Assembly: GCA_945870455.1 (NCBI GenBank)
Contig: CAMBSL010000035.1
Location: 1 to 33,948 of the forward strand
Direction: 5' to 3'
DNA length: 33,948 nt
Source of the DNA: Pirellula staleyi DSM 6068
GTDB lineage: Bacteria; Planctomycetota; Planctomycetia; Pirellulales; Pirellulaceae
The notes under the pieces were generated by a model that was not told the DNA's origin, searched no databases, and saw only the letters and a list, made by a program, of their open reading frames with translations. This document shows positions 15,412-24,093 of this stretch, piece by piece. The stretch's first letter is position 1; every line of letters begins with the position of its first letter. The position numbers and the translations under genes are program-made.

Positions 15412-16097
15412 CGCCCGATGGCGTTATCGATCGCGTGGTCAAGTTCGATTCGAGAAAATCCAATTTCGCAGCATAATTGTCGAAGGAACTCGATAAGGAA
15501 TTGAGTGCGACGCTCTGCTTCGTCTCGTCCTGCCAGAGTCTGCATGGTCTTTTGGAGACCCAGCAACTTGGAAAAGAAATGGTCGACGGATTGTTCCGAG
15601 TCCTTAGGGGGTCGATCGATAGGAAACGGCTGGTCCGGATGAACCAAGCGTTGTCCCATCGAACCTCCGGTCATTAGACATCGAGCCAATCCGATTGCCC
15701 CCACGGCTTCCAGTCGATCCGCATCCTGGACCACTTTTGCTTCGATGCTCTCGCACGGAATATTCGCGGAAAAGCTATGCGATCGAATACATGCCGCAAT
15801 GGACGCATGAAACTCTTTTGGGTACCCGATGGACATTAGAAAGCTTTCGGCGCTTGTTGCCGCGAGCGATGAAGCCATCTTGCGTTCAGGTGAATTCTTG
15901 GAAACGATCACGCAATCATGCAACCAAGCGGCGGGAAGATAGACTTCAAAGTCAGCGTTTTCCGCAATTCCGATCCGGTTTGCATTCTCGACTACTCGAC
16001 GAACGTGATCGATTCCGTGACCTGAGTCCGCCGATTCCATTTGACCACTTACCCACGTTTCGATCTGCGGTTGCCATTCGCGTTTCCACTGATCCAT
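15408..16097 (-). CDS. HD-domain phosphohydrolase
   Basis: 229 residues with the HD superfamily metal-binding set: GHGIDHVRRVVENA (His27, His31), WLHDC (His60-Asp61), IRSHSFS and DADRLEAVGAIG (Asp127). This pattern matches the YedJ-like branch of predicted nucleotide or phosphoester hydrolases; the substrate is unknown. The ATG at 16097 is chosen; the longer frame to 16319 overlaps the upstream gene and begins with TTG. It follows the unknown protein gene by 31 bases on the same strand, so the two are probably one transcript. Its stop overlaps the sufE-sufS stop in a shared CTAG. Confidence 0.87.
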   Translation of the reverse strand: MDQWKREWQPQIETWVSGQMESADSGHGIDHVRRVVENANRIGIAENADFEVYLPAAWLHDCVIVSKNSPERKMASSLAATSAESFLMSIGYPKEFHASIAACIRSHSFSANIPCESIEAKVVQDADRLEAVGAIGLARCLMTGGSMGQRLVHPDQPFPIDRPPKDSEQSVDHFFSKLLGLQKTMQTLAGRDEAERRTQFLIEFLRQLCCEIGFSRIELDHAIDNAIGR

Positions 16098-16128
16098 ATT
16101 GACTTGCCTCGATTGCTGAATCCGTACG

Positions 16129-16863
16129 TTAGACTTCAAATGACATTCCGTCGTCGTCCATCGAACAACCTGCGTCGATGCCAAGTTGGGACTGAAGACG
16201 CGGAAGTTCGCGTGCAAAAGTGTCGGTGCTGCTATGCACGTGTTCGGCTTCGGTGATAAATCGAATTTGCTCGTCCGGATAAACATCGTGTTTGATGAGT
16301 ATACGCTCAAACGCTTCAAGGGGGGACCCGTAGCAAATCAACATTTTGTGCTCATCAAATTGCACTTCCTGTTGTTTACGAGGGTTTAGTACAGCGATTC
16401 CAGTACAACCGTCGTTGAGAATTAAATCTTCGAAATCATAAAATATGCTTTTAAGGACCGGTACATCGATGTGCTCGCGGTAAAGATCTTCGTGTTCACC
16501 GGATTCTCCGTAATGGCTGGTTTCGAGGACGACATCGACATCGTTGCCGAGGCAATCGACAAGATCCAGGAACAGCTCGAATAGCCGTTCTCTCGAAGCG
16601 GATGCCATAATGACTGGAACTTGAGAATTGGTTTTTGGGTCCGTGTACGAATCGTTTCGAAATCCTTGCCGGGGTACGACTTGAAGATCATACGAAGGAC
16701 GAACTGCATCGGTGAGATCAAACGCACCGTACCGGAACACACCCATGTGCGATTCGAGTTCCTCGTTGTTAAGCCTTTGAAAGCTCGAGGTCGGATTGGC
16801 GCGTGAGTTTGCGTCTGTGGCTGATTCAGTTGTGCTGGATTGGTATCCGGGAGCGTTGCCCAT
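16129..16863 (-). CDS. Conserved protein of unknown function
   Basis: 244 residues from the ATG at 16863; a longer frame begins with TTG at 16947. The first 40 residues are polar and probably disordered (SSTTESATDANSRANPTSSF). The rest looks like a folded soluble alpha/beta domain: MGVFRYGAFDLTDAVRP, ERLFELFLDLVDCLGNDVDV, HEDLYREHIDVPVLKS, FEDLILNDGCTGIAVL and FDEHKMLICYG, then an acidic tail. There is no signal peptide or membrane segment. I recognise no characterised family, though the well-ordered pattern suggests a conserved planctomycete protein. It shares a likely transcript with the HD phosphohydrolase, and is divergent from the lipoprotein gene across 255 bases. Confidence 0.7.
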   Translation of the reverse strand: MGNAPGYQSSTTESATDANSRANPTSSFQRLNNEELESHMGVFRYGAFDLTDAVRPSYDLQVVPRQGFRNDSYTDPKTNSQVPVIMASASRERLFELFLDLVDCLGNDVDVVLETSHYGESGEHEDLYREHIDVPVLKSIFYDFEDLILNDGCTGIAVLNPRKQQEVQFDEHKMLICYGSPLEAFERILIKHDVYPDEQIRFITEAEHVHSSTDTFARELPRLQSQLGIDAGCSMDDDGMSFEV

Positions 16864-17118
16864 TGGAATAGCTCGTGCTTTTCTAGGGTAAATGGGAGCG
16901 ACTAGTAAATTGATCGTTTGCGTTGCCTCAGATCCGCTGAAGAACAACGAAGACTAGGTCACCATGCCACCCAACATTCCAATTTCGCTATTTTTCCAAA
17001 CGAATTCTCGCTAGTACAATCGTCATAACCTGAATACTCTCTAAGCATCTGAACGAGTCCTGCCAAGTTTTAGTTAAAATAGAACTCGGTTCAACGCAAT
17101 CTCTCATCCAAAACTGTT

Positions 17119-18852
17119 ATGTCAAAGCCATCAACAATGATCCGACACTCACTTCTTTTCTTTTTCTTGTTCCTGACTTGCGTTCCTGGCTGCGAAACGA
17201 GAATACCCGAACCACCCGACGAGAGAACGGAAAGAATCCTTCAAGACTTGGGCGTTGTACCCCAACCCAAACCTGTTAAGTCCGAAGACTCGTCTGCCGA
17301 TTCTAGGGTCGAGGCTGATCAAACAATGGCCGATGAGCGGTCGGTTATCCAGCCAACGTCATCTGTTGATAATGTGACCAAGCGTTGGATCACCGCAGAT
17401 CAATTGCCGCGAGAGATCTGGGAGGTTCAGTATATTGGCAACAACCCGATCGGATACATGCACCGAAAAGTAAGTGTTACCGAAAGCTCAGGATTTGAGA
17501 TCGAAGCCAACAGTCGAACAACGGTTTCGATCAAGGGTGAGCCATTGGTCCAACGATTGAAGATCAATACCACCGAAACCGAAACCGGCGCATTGCGCCG
17601 AATAGAAGGATCGATTGAAATTGGCGACAACAAGCAGACTTTCGAAGGCAATGTAAATAGCAGTGACGGCAAGATGACTTTGAAAGGCATCAACAATGGA
17701 CAAGCGACTCCCGAACTCACCATCGACTGGAATCCGGAATATCGAGGTCCATTTGCCGTCGATCAGTCCATGCTGCGTCAACCGCTCGTACCAAAGGAAA
17801 CGCGTAAGCTTAAGTACTTTGATCCGATTTTGGGCAAAGTCGTCGAGGGGAAATTAAAGGCAGCGGACGATTTCTTTAAAACGCCCACCATGTTCGTTGG
17901 CTCGCGTCATCTTTTGGAAGTTAGCAACATAAGCACCGTTGGCAACGATACGATGCAAGCCTTTTTATGGGTAGACGAAAAAGGCGAGGGCTACAAATCG
18001 ATCATGCAGTCCGCAGATATTCGTTCGTTTCGAACGGAGCCAATTGATGCCCAAATTCTCGCTTCTGTTTTCGACCTGCGCGCGATTTCGTCCAAAACAA
18101 TCAAATTGGCAGGTGAAGTGGATCGGTTGATGAGCAACGGCACCAACATCGTTTCTGAAACGTTTCGCATGAAAAACAGTAACAATGATCCGTTTAAGCT
18201 GTTTTCGGATCGGACCAATCAATCCAAAAAATCACAAAACGCAAGTACCGTGGACATAACTGTCTTTCGAGTTGGATTAAACCCAAACGAGATGGATGGA
18301 GTGGAACTAAAAATGGACAACGATGCCAGTTCGCAAGTTGACTCCGATTTCATCCCATCCAAAAGCCCCATTATCCAAGCGTTCGCCCGAGCATTGGTTG
18401 CGTCCGAATCCAAGCTCGATGAAGGCAACATGTCACTTTTTGAAAAAGTGAAGGTTTGCAGGGAAGAACTAGTCAAGCAAATTAAATTCAAGGAATTTGA
18501 TAATCAAATCGGTTCAGTGCTGGAAACCACGAAAAGCAAACAAGCCGATTGCGTCGAACATGCTCTCCTTTTCGCATCCGTATGCAGAGCAATGGGTATT
18601 CCGACCAGAATTGCTCTCGGAATGATTTTTAACCGCAACAAGGAAGAGCCTGAAATGAAGTTTCATGCGTGGATCGAATTCCACGATGGTGAACGCTGGG
18701 TACCAAGCGATTCGAGCGACCAACAATTTCCAACTTCGATCGATCGAATCAAGGTACTTGAGTCGAATTTCACAGACCCGAACCCTTACTTGGATATCCT
18801 CAAGGTCTATCAAATCATGACCGAACTTGAGATTAGCGTCCTGTCTCAGTAG
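17119..18852 (+). CDS. Lipoprotein with C-terminal transglutaminase-like (papain-fold) domain
   Basis: 577 residues. The N-terminus is a lipoprotein signal (hydrophobic Phe/Leu run, then VPGC with lipidated Cys25). A polar, probably flexible stretch follows (about 30-85), then a beta-rich region (about 90-390) and the Transglut_core domain (about 440-545). The triad is visible: DCVEH (Cys478), FHAWIEF (His516) and PSDSS (Asp531). Such exported domains act as proteases, cross-linkers or amidases on cell-surface proteins; the substrate is unknown. It begins a three-gene block with the glycosyltransferase 30 bases downstream, suggesting an envelope role. The fold differs from the Tgl-like protein at 5844-7004, so the two are not paralogues. 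Confidence 0.87.
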   Translation: MSKPSTMIRHSLLFFFLFLTCVPGCETRIPEPPDERTERILQDLGVVPQPKPVKSEDSSADSRVEADQTMADERSVIQPTSSVDNVTKRWITADQLPREIWEVQYIGNNPIGYMHRKVSVTESSGFEIEANSRTTVSIKGEPLVQRLKINTTETETGALRRIEGSIEIGDNKQTFEGNVNSSDGKMTLKGINNGQATPELTIDWNPEYRGPFAVDQSMLRQPLVPKETRKLKYFDPILGKVVEGKLKAADDFFKTPTMFVGSRHLLEVSNISTVGNDTMQAFLWVDEKGEGYKSIMQSADIRSFRTEPIDAQILASVFDLRAISSKTIKLAGEVDRLMSNGTNIVSETFRMKNSNNDPFKLFSDRTNQSKKSQNASTVDITVFRVGLNPNEMDGVELKMDNDASSQVDSDFIPSKSPIIQAFARALVASESKLDEGNMSLFEKVKVCREELVKQIKFKEFDNQIGSVLETTKSKQADCVEHALLFASVCRAMGIPTRIALGMIFNRNKEEPEMKFHAWIEFHDGERWVPSDSSDQQFPTSIDRIKVLESNFTDPNPYLDILKVYQIMTELEISVLSQ

Positions 18853-18882
18853 TTATTACTCTTGAATTTGTAGCGGAATACC

Positions 18883-20304
18883 GTGAGTCAAACTGACAGT
18901 GCTTGCACGCGTTGGTCATCGAAGAGTCGCAAGATCGTTTGTGCGATTATTGTGGTGTTGGGATTCTTAGTGCGTGCGTCGGCTGCAGTGGTTTGGCAAT
19001 CGAGTATTACTGACGAATCCCACTTTAAGTGGGGAGACAGCGACACGTATTGGACCTTGGCAAGAACGATCGCGAATGGGACGCCCTATCAGTATGGCAG
19101 TCCAGATTCCAAAATATTCCGCGCTCCATTGTATCCGCTGTTTCTTTCCCCGTGGACAATGCTCTTGCCGGCAGGTGAGAGGGGGACTTGGACGGCAATC
19201 ATGGCAGCTCGCTTGGCTGGCTGTGTACTTGGGGCCATTTGCATTGGATTGGTGATGCGTTTGGCTTCCCATCTAACGCGAGCGTCAGCATTATTGGTTT
19301 CGGAGGAGAGAGGCTTCTGCCGAACCCATGGTTGGGCTGGATTGCTAGCCATGCTGTATCCCGGTGCGATAGGCATGAGTATCTTCGTTTTGAGCGAATC
19401 TCTTTTTTGCCCGTTCATGATTCTGTCCCTTTTTTCGACTTATTTAGCCATCGAATCGAACAACGACGAGAATCGAAAAGGGGCTTTCATTTGGATTATC
19501 CTGGCCGGAGTCTTGAGCGGTGCTGCCTGTCTGACTAGGCCGAGTTGGAGCCTTTGGCCCGCCGTTCTTTTCCCATATTTGTTCTTGGTAATGGTCCCGT
19601 GTGTCCCACGGATTCACTGGCGAAAATTGCGAGAATGGGTGACATGTTGCGTTTTGTATTGCGCTGGGATCTGCTTGGTGATGAGCCCATGGTGGATTCG
19701 AAACTACAATATTACTGGCAAATTTGTGCCGACGACGTTGCAAGTCGGAGCGAGCTTGTATGACGGTTGGCACTCGGGCGCGTCCGGTAGTAGCGACGAG
19801 AACATGAATTTCGTCACCGCCTTCGAAATCGAACAAAGAGCCGAAGATCATCCCTTGGAAAGCCAGTCTATAGCTCTCGACGGAACGTATGAGTGGCGAC
19901 TCGATCGAAGAATCAAGAATGCTGCTATTCAATGGGCGTACGAAAACTCATCTGACGCCAGAAAGCTCGGATTGGTAAAGTTAATCAAGACGTGGTCTCC
20001 TCTCCCAGTTGCACGCGAACTTGGCAGCGACGCGGTGAGGTGGCTAGAAGCGATTGGCTATATGGCGATCGTGTGCTTCGCCGCGGTAGGTATTTGGCAA
20101 TGCCGACATTTGCCGGGTGGGTGGTTAGTCGCGATGCCATGCTTTTACTTTGGCGTGTTGCACATGTTCTTTATCGGTTCGGTGCGATATCGGCAGCCCG
20201 CCGTGTTGGTATTGTGCGCACTGGGGGGCATTGGTTGCACCGTGCTCGCCAAATGGATAGGCAGTCATTGCAAGCGGGATAAAGCGAATTCGATGGATCG
20301 ATAG
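18883..20304 (+). CDS. GT-C type membrane glycosyltransferase (ArnT/PMT-like, family GT39/83)
   Basis: 473 residues with about ten membrane segments. The first periplasmic loop has WGDSDTYWTLARTIANG, an acidic catalytic-type motif, and KIFRAPLYPLFLS, the R.PLYP pattern of undecaprenyl-phosphate-sugar-dependent transferases. The start codon is GTG at 18883 (MSQTDSACTRW). These enzymes transfer a sugar from a lipid-linked donor to protein, lipid A or another acceptor on the outer face of the membrane. Spacing is tight: 30 bases after the lipoprotein gene and 9 before the AsmA-like gene, so the three probably share a transcript. Confidence 0.82.
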   Translation: MSQTDSACTRWSSKSRKIVCAIIVVLGFLVRASAAVVWQSSITDESHFKWGDSDTYWTLARTIANGTPYQYGSPDSKIFRAPLYPLFLSPWTMLLPAGERGTWTAIMAARLAGCVLGAICIGLVMRLASHLTRASALLVSEERGFCRTHGWAGLLAMLYPGAIGMSIFVLSESLFCPFMILSLFSTYLAIESNNDENRKGAFIWIILAGVLSGAACLTRPSWSLWPAVLFPYLFLVMVPCVPRIHWRKLREWVTCCVLYCAGICLVMSPWWIRNYNITGKFVPTTLQVGASLYDGWHSGASGSSDENMNFVTAFEIEQRAEDHPLESQSIALDGTYEWRLDRRIKNAAIQWAYENSSDARKLGLVKLIKTWSPLPVARELGSDAVRWLEAIGYMAIVCFAAVGIWQCRHLPGGWLVAMPCFYFGVLHMFFIGSVRYRQPAVLVLCALGGIGCTVLAKWIGSHCKRDKANSMDR

Positions 20305-20313
20305 TCTCAAACA

Positions 20314-23300
20314 ATGTCACGGTCGACAACAACAACAACAACTGAAACCCTTGTGAATAACTCTACCGAGTCCCTTCGGCGGAGCAGGGAGCGCGCTTGG
20401 GAACATCGATTTGTTTGGCTACTACTTTTCGCAATCCTGGGGCTCTGGGGCTGTTTTTCGCTAATTGGAAAGGTCGACGGCAAGCTTACGTCCGAGATCC
20501 AAGAGCGAATTCAAAAGGAGTTCCCAACTCACCTTGTATTCATCGATCGGGCTCATCTGCAAGCCGGGCAGTCGATCACGATCGAGGGTATTCGCATTGC
20601 CAAGCCGACCAGCCAAGGGTTCCGAGACGTTTTGCGATGCGGACGTGTTGTTTGCTTTGGTCCGATTGACCTGATTGGGTTGGCTCAAGGGCAACTACCT
20701 GTTCAAAAAGTGGTCTCAGACGATGTCGAGGTCTGCATTTGGCCATTAGGCGACGGCAGATTGAGCGTCGAAGAGCTATCGAGTCGAAAACCGATCAGCC
20801 CGAACCTGCCATCGATTGAGGTGAGATCCGGTCTTGTACGGATAGGAAACGAATCGGGTAAAGCCCAGCAGGAGACTATTTGCCATGACTTACGTGCGAA
20901 AGTCACCTTGGCACCACGCTGGAAGGATGGTCATGTTACGCCTTTGTCGGCACGAATTTTGGCAAGTGTGTCCAGTAGCTATTTCAATAGTGCATCACTG
21001 AACGCATCCTTGAGTGAGGACAAATCGTCTTGGATTGCACAAGGAAGAATTGTCAAGCTTGATTATTCCCCGCGACTAGCCAATCAACTGCCGAACATCC
21101 TTCAGCCTTATCTGAGTCAAATGGCGGGTTTTAGCGGCGAATTGAACTCAGAATTTGCTGCAAGATCCGATTCAGGACGAGTGACCTTCGACACAAAGTC
21201 GACCATCAGAAACGGCCGTTTGCTCCATCCAATGGTGCCCTATCCACTCGAGTCTTTATCGGGCGAAGTCCATTGCAAGAACGGGCTATTGCAACTGAGT
21301 AACGTTCGAGCATTCAGTGGACAAACAAGTATCGCATTTGCTTGCGATATGTTTGGGTATTCGATCGGCTCACCGTTGCAAGCATCCATCAACGTGCAAA
21401 ATCTGATGCTCGACCAACGACTCTACCAAGCTATGCCAGCGGGAATGCAAGAAACGTGGCAGAAGTTGAACTTGAATGGGTTGGTAGATGCTCATGCGAA
21501 ACTGGTTTTCGATGGAAACAAATGGACACCCAAAGTGGTTGTGCGTGCTAAGAATGCGGGTCTCGAAACAGAGTTCTTTCCATATCCCGTCCATAATATC
21601 TCGGGCGAACTCGTTTACGAAAATGATTCGATCATATCCAACGAACTCATCGGCCTAGCGGGCGATCAAAAGATCCGGGGTGCGTTGACGATGACGAAGG
21701 CCCAACCGCGTTGGTTGATGGACCTGAAACTAGCGGCAGACGGACCGATCGCAATCGACGATACGTTGCTCAAGGCGTTGACACCTCGCAATACCCCTGA
21801 GAGTAGTATTCATAAATTCATTCTGTCGCTTCATCCCAGCGGCACGGTGATGCTCAAACAAGGTCATTTTGTACGGACGGCCGAACGGCCAGATAACGTA
21901 TCGCGTAGCCTGGAGTTGACGTTCTCGGAATGCTCAATTAGGTACGATCATTTCCGATACCCCATTGTCGACGTACACGGCGCAGTGACGCTGGACAACG
22001 AGCGGCTCTTGCTGAAGGACTTCGTTGGACGTAATGATGGAGCACGGATCGCGGGTCATGGTGTTTGTCAATGCCGTAACTCTAATCTCGAAACGCTGGA
22101 CTTGTTATTCGAAGGGCGCGACGTCGGGCTAGACGAAGAGCTCCAGCAGGCATTGCCAACGAGCGTTCGCGGACTTTGGGATCAAATCCAACCGAGTGGT
22201 GTTCTCGATCATGTTGCAGTTCTCATTCGTCGCAAGGATGCGAAATCACCTGTTGATCTTAGCGTTGAAATCACCGAAGCCAGAGAAATGGAATCCCATG
22301 CCGCCCGGGCGGTTTCGGTGCGTCCAACGTCGCTGCCTTATCAAGTAAATGATGTTGCCTGCAATATTGTTTATCGCCCAGGCCGAATCGATATCAACTC
22401 CTTGTCCGGGAACCACGATGCCAGCCGTCTTCAAACGGAAGGTCAATGCCGACTTCATTCCGACGGAACTTGGGATGGAATGCTAACGTGGTTGCCTGCG
22501 ACACGATTGCTGGTGGATCAGAGTCTCTTAAACTGTTTGCCCAGTTACTTGAGAGACCCCCTGGTTCGTGTGGATTTCCGAGGCCCTGTAAGCATCACTG
22601 GCAAGACGCGAGTTTCTTCGCCGCCCTCGTCTGCGGAGTCCATTGTTCGTGAGTGGGACCTAGAACTGCAATTGGAGGACGGACGACTGGGAGGTGGAGG
22701 AATTGCCTCCGGCATTTGCGGATCGATAAGCCTTGTGGGTGAGAACACGGCATTGGGGCCGATGGCTTTCGGAAACTTAATACTCGATAGGTTGGCGATT
22801 AAAAACGTTGCAGTCACGGGTGTATCTGGACCGTTTGCATTCAGTCGCCAAGAAGTATTATTCGGTCGCGATGCATCGGCTTGGCAAATCAAAAACAACC
22901 TTCGACCGCCGAGCTTCCATCAAGGCACTCCGAACGACTCGGTCGCCAACGCCAATTACATGTCGCCTCGCAATTCCGTCCATTCCGCTTCTCAAGCATC
23001 GTACCGAAGCGAAATGCAAGACGCTCTTTCGAATCGACCCGGGTTACTTCATCGCAACTCCCCGCAACCCACAGAGGATCCGAATGCGATTCGATCGAGC
23101 GAAGATGTTCCGACATTGGACATCAAAGAGAACGATATCCGAGCACGGACCCTCAGCGGCACCATTTTTGTGAGCGGAGTGGAACCATTAGACGCTCAAC
23201 AGAGAGCCAAGTATCGCTTGCGATTGGTGGATTCGGACCTTCAAGGTTTTCTACTCGACCTTGGGGAATCTAATACGGGCGCCTCGGGTCGGCTTTCAAT

Positions 23301-23772
23301 TCAATGCGATTTGCAAGGTGCATTGACCAATACATCTGCCCTAGAGGGGCAGGGGCGAGGCTGGCTGCGTCGCGCAAATTTGTACGAGCTACCGGCCATG
23401 GTTCGCCTCTTTCGAATGTTGTCCGTCACTCCTGGGCAGGGCGCATTTGATTCAGCAGATGTACAATTTGGAATTGATGGCGAACGGCTTCCCATTCATG
23501 AATTGCTTCTTGACGGCGACATCGTTTCGATGCGAGGTTCGGGTTGGGTTAACATGCGTCGCGAGTTGCACCTCGATATGTTTGCAAACGTAGGCCGCCG
23601 AGGTATCGTCGGCGCGATCTTTCACCCGATCTCGAACTCGGGCGCCGCCAATTTATGGCAAATCGAGGTCAACGGCACAACAGCCAATCCACAGATCCGG
23701 CGTCCAATGCAACTCATCAACACCTTTGACAAAGTTTCCCCAGCCAATGATGGCGAACCATCCCCTCAGTAG
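20314..23772 (+). CDS. Large AsmA-like (AsmA/TamB/YhdP superfamily) envelope protein with repeats
   Basis: 1152 residues. A Thr run near the N-terminus (from a CAA-type trinucleotide repeat at about 20329-20343) and a basic stretch lead into one membrane helix (about 32-53), then an AsmA-like extracytoplasmic region. Five degenerate copies of a motif with LP...(W/P)...G are spaced about 110-130 residues apart, at about 255-285, 370-400, 484-516, 608-640 and 736-766. A low-complexity Ser/Asn/Pro segment (about 865-935) precedes the C-terminal AsmA_2-like domain (about 945-1135, with LRRANLYELPAMVRLFRML). Family members bridge inner and outer membranes and carry phospholipid or help outer-membrane assembly. 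The role here is inferred from the family. It ends a three-gene block. Confidence 0.82.
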   Translation: MSRSTTTTTTETLVNNSTESLRRSRERAWEHRFVWLLLFAILGLWGCFSLIGKVDGKLTSEIQERIQKEFPTHLVFIDRAHLQAGQSITIEGIRIAKPTSQGFRDVLRCGRVVCFGPIDLIGLAQGQLPVQKVVSDDVEVCIWPLGDGRLSVEELSSRKPISPNLPSIEVRSGLVRIGNESGKAQQETICHDLRAKVTLAPRWKDGHVTPLSARILASVSSSYFNSASLNASLSEDKSSWIAQGRIVKLDYSPRLANQLPNILQPYLSQMAGFSGELNSEFAARSDSGRVTFDTKSTIRNGRLLHPMVPYPLESLSGEVHCKNGLLQLSNVRAFSGQTSIAFACDMFGYSIGSPLQASINVQNLMLDQRLYQAMPAGMQETWQKLNLNGLVDAHAKLVFDGNKWTPKVVVRAKNAGLETEFFPYPVHNISGELVYENDSIISNELIGLAGDQKIRGALTMTKAQPRWLMDLKLAADGPIAIDDTLLKALTPRNTPESSIHKFILSLHPSGTVMLKQGHFVRTAERPDNVSRSLELTFSECSIRYDHFRYPIVDVHGAVTLDNERLLLKDFVGRNDGARIAGHGVCQCRNSNLETLDLLFEGRDVGLDEELQQALPTSVRGLWDQIQPSGVLDHVAVLIRRKDAKSPVDLSVEITEAREMESHAARAVSVRPTSLPYQVNDVACNIVYRPGRIDINSLSGNHDASRLQTEGQCRLHSDGTWDGMLTWLPATRLLVDQSLLNCLPSYLRDPLVRVDFRGPVSITGKTRVSSPPSSAESIVREWDLELQLEDGRLGGGGIASGICGSISLVGENTALGPMAFGNLILDRLAIKNVAVTGVSGPFAFSRQEVLFGRDASAWQIKNNLRPPSFHQGTPNDSVANANYMSPRNSVHSASQASYRSEMQDALSNRPGLLHRNSPQPTEDPNAIRSSEDVPTLDIKENDIRARTLSGTIFVSGVEPLDAQQRAKYRLRLVDSDLQGFLLDLGESNTGASGRLSIQCDLQGALTNTSALEGQGRGWLRRANLYELPAMVRLFRMLSVTPGQGAFDSADVQFGIDGERLPIHELLLDGDIVSMRGSGWVNMRRELHLDMFANVGRRGIVGAIFHPISNSGAANLWQIEVNGTTANPQIRRPMQLINTFDKVSPANDGEPSPQ

Positions 23773-23775
23773 AAT

Positions 23776-24081
23776 ATGCAAATCGTACCCAGTAGCGGAG
23801 GCTGGACCAATGCAGCCGCATCCAGTCAACATGCGATTAGCGATGCAAAGCATTCGAATGCGAGCACCCATCGCCCAGCCGACGATGCAGCAGTGAGCCA
23901 GCTTGAGCAAAGCGGGAAAACCTCGGATCGCGACCCAAACGAGCGTTACGATGGCCCACAACGCGACCACAGCTGTTCCGAATTGTCACCGAATGCAACG
24001 CCACTCTTTCAAGACGAATCGCTTTTGTCGTTGCCCGCAATCGCTGAGTCGCCGGTTTCAACACTCGACTTAATGGGATAG
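23776..24081 (+). CDS. Possible small hypothetical protein (weak)
   Basis: 101 residues, beginning 3 bases after the AsmA-like stop. It is rich in Ser, Ala, Asp and Pro (SSGGWTNAAASSQH, DAAVSQLEQSGKTSDRD), has no signal peptide, membrane segment or known motif, and has no Shine-Dalgarno of its own, though coupling to the upstream stop is possible. Opposite-strand frames of similar length cover the same DNA. The 321-base region between the AsmA-like and sulfatase genes holds nothing else I can support. It may simply be the 3' end of the transcript. Confidence 0.22.
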   Translation: MQIVPSSGGWTNAAASSQHAISDAKHSNASTHRPADDAAVSQLEQSGKTSDRDPNERYDGPQRDHSCSELSPNATPLFQDESLLSLPAIAESPVSTLDLMG

Positions 24082-24093
24082 CGTCATCGTTGA

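Noticed and set aside
16098-16319. Longer start for the HD phosphohydrolase (303-residue reading)
   Set aside because: It begins at TTG, overlaps the upstream gene by nearly 200 bases, and the extra sequence has no domain character.
23653-23970. Hydrophobic 105-residue minus-strand frame at the end of the AsmA-like gene
   Set aside because: A stop codon lies just upstream of its GTG, half of it is antisense to the AsmA-like C-terminus, and no membrane-protein family is recognisable.
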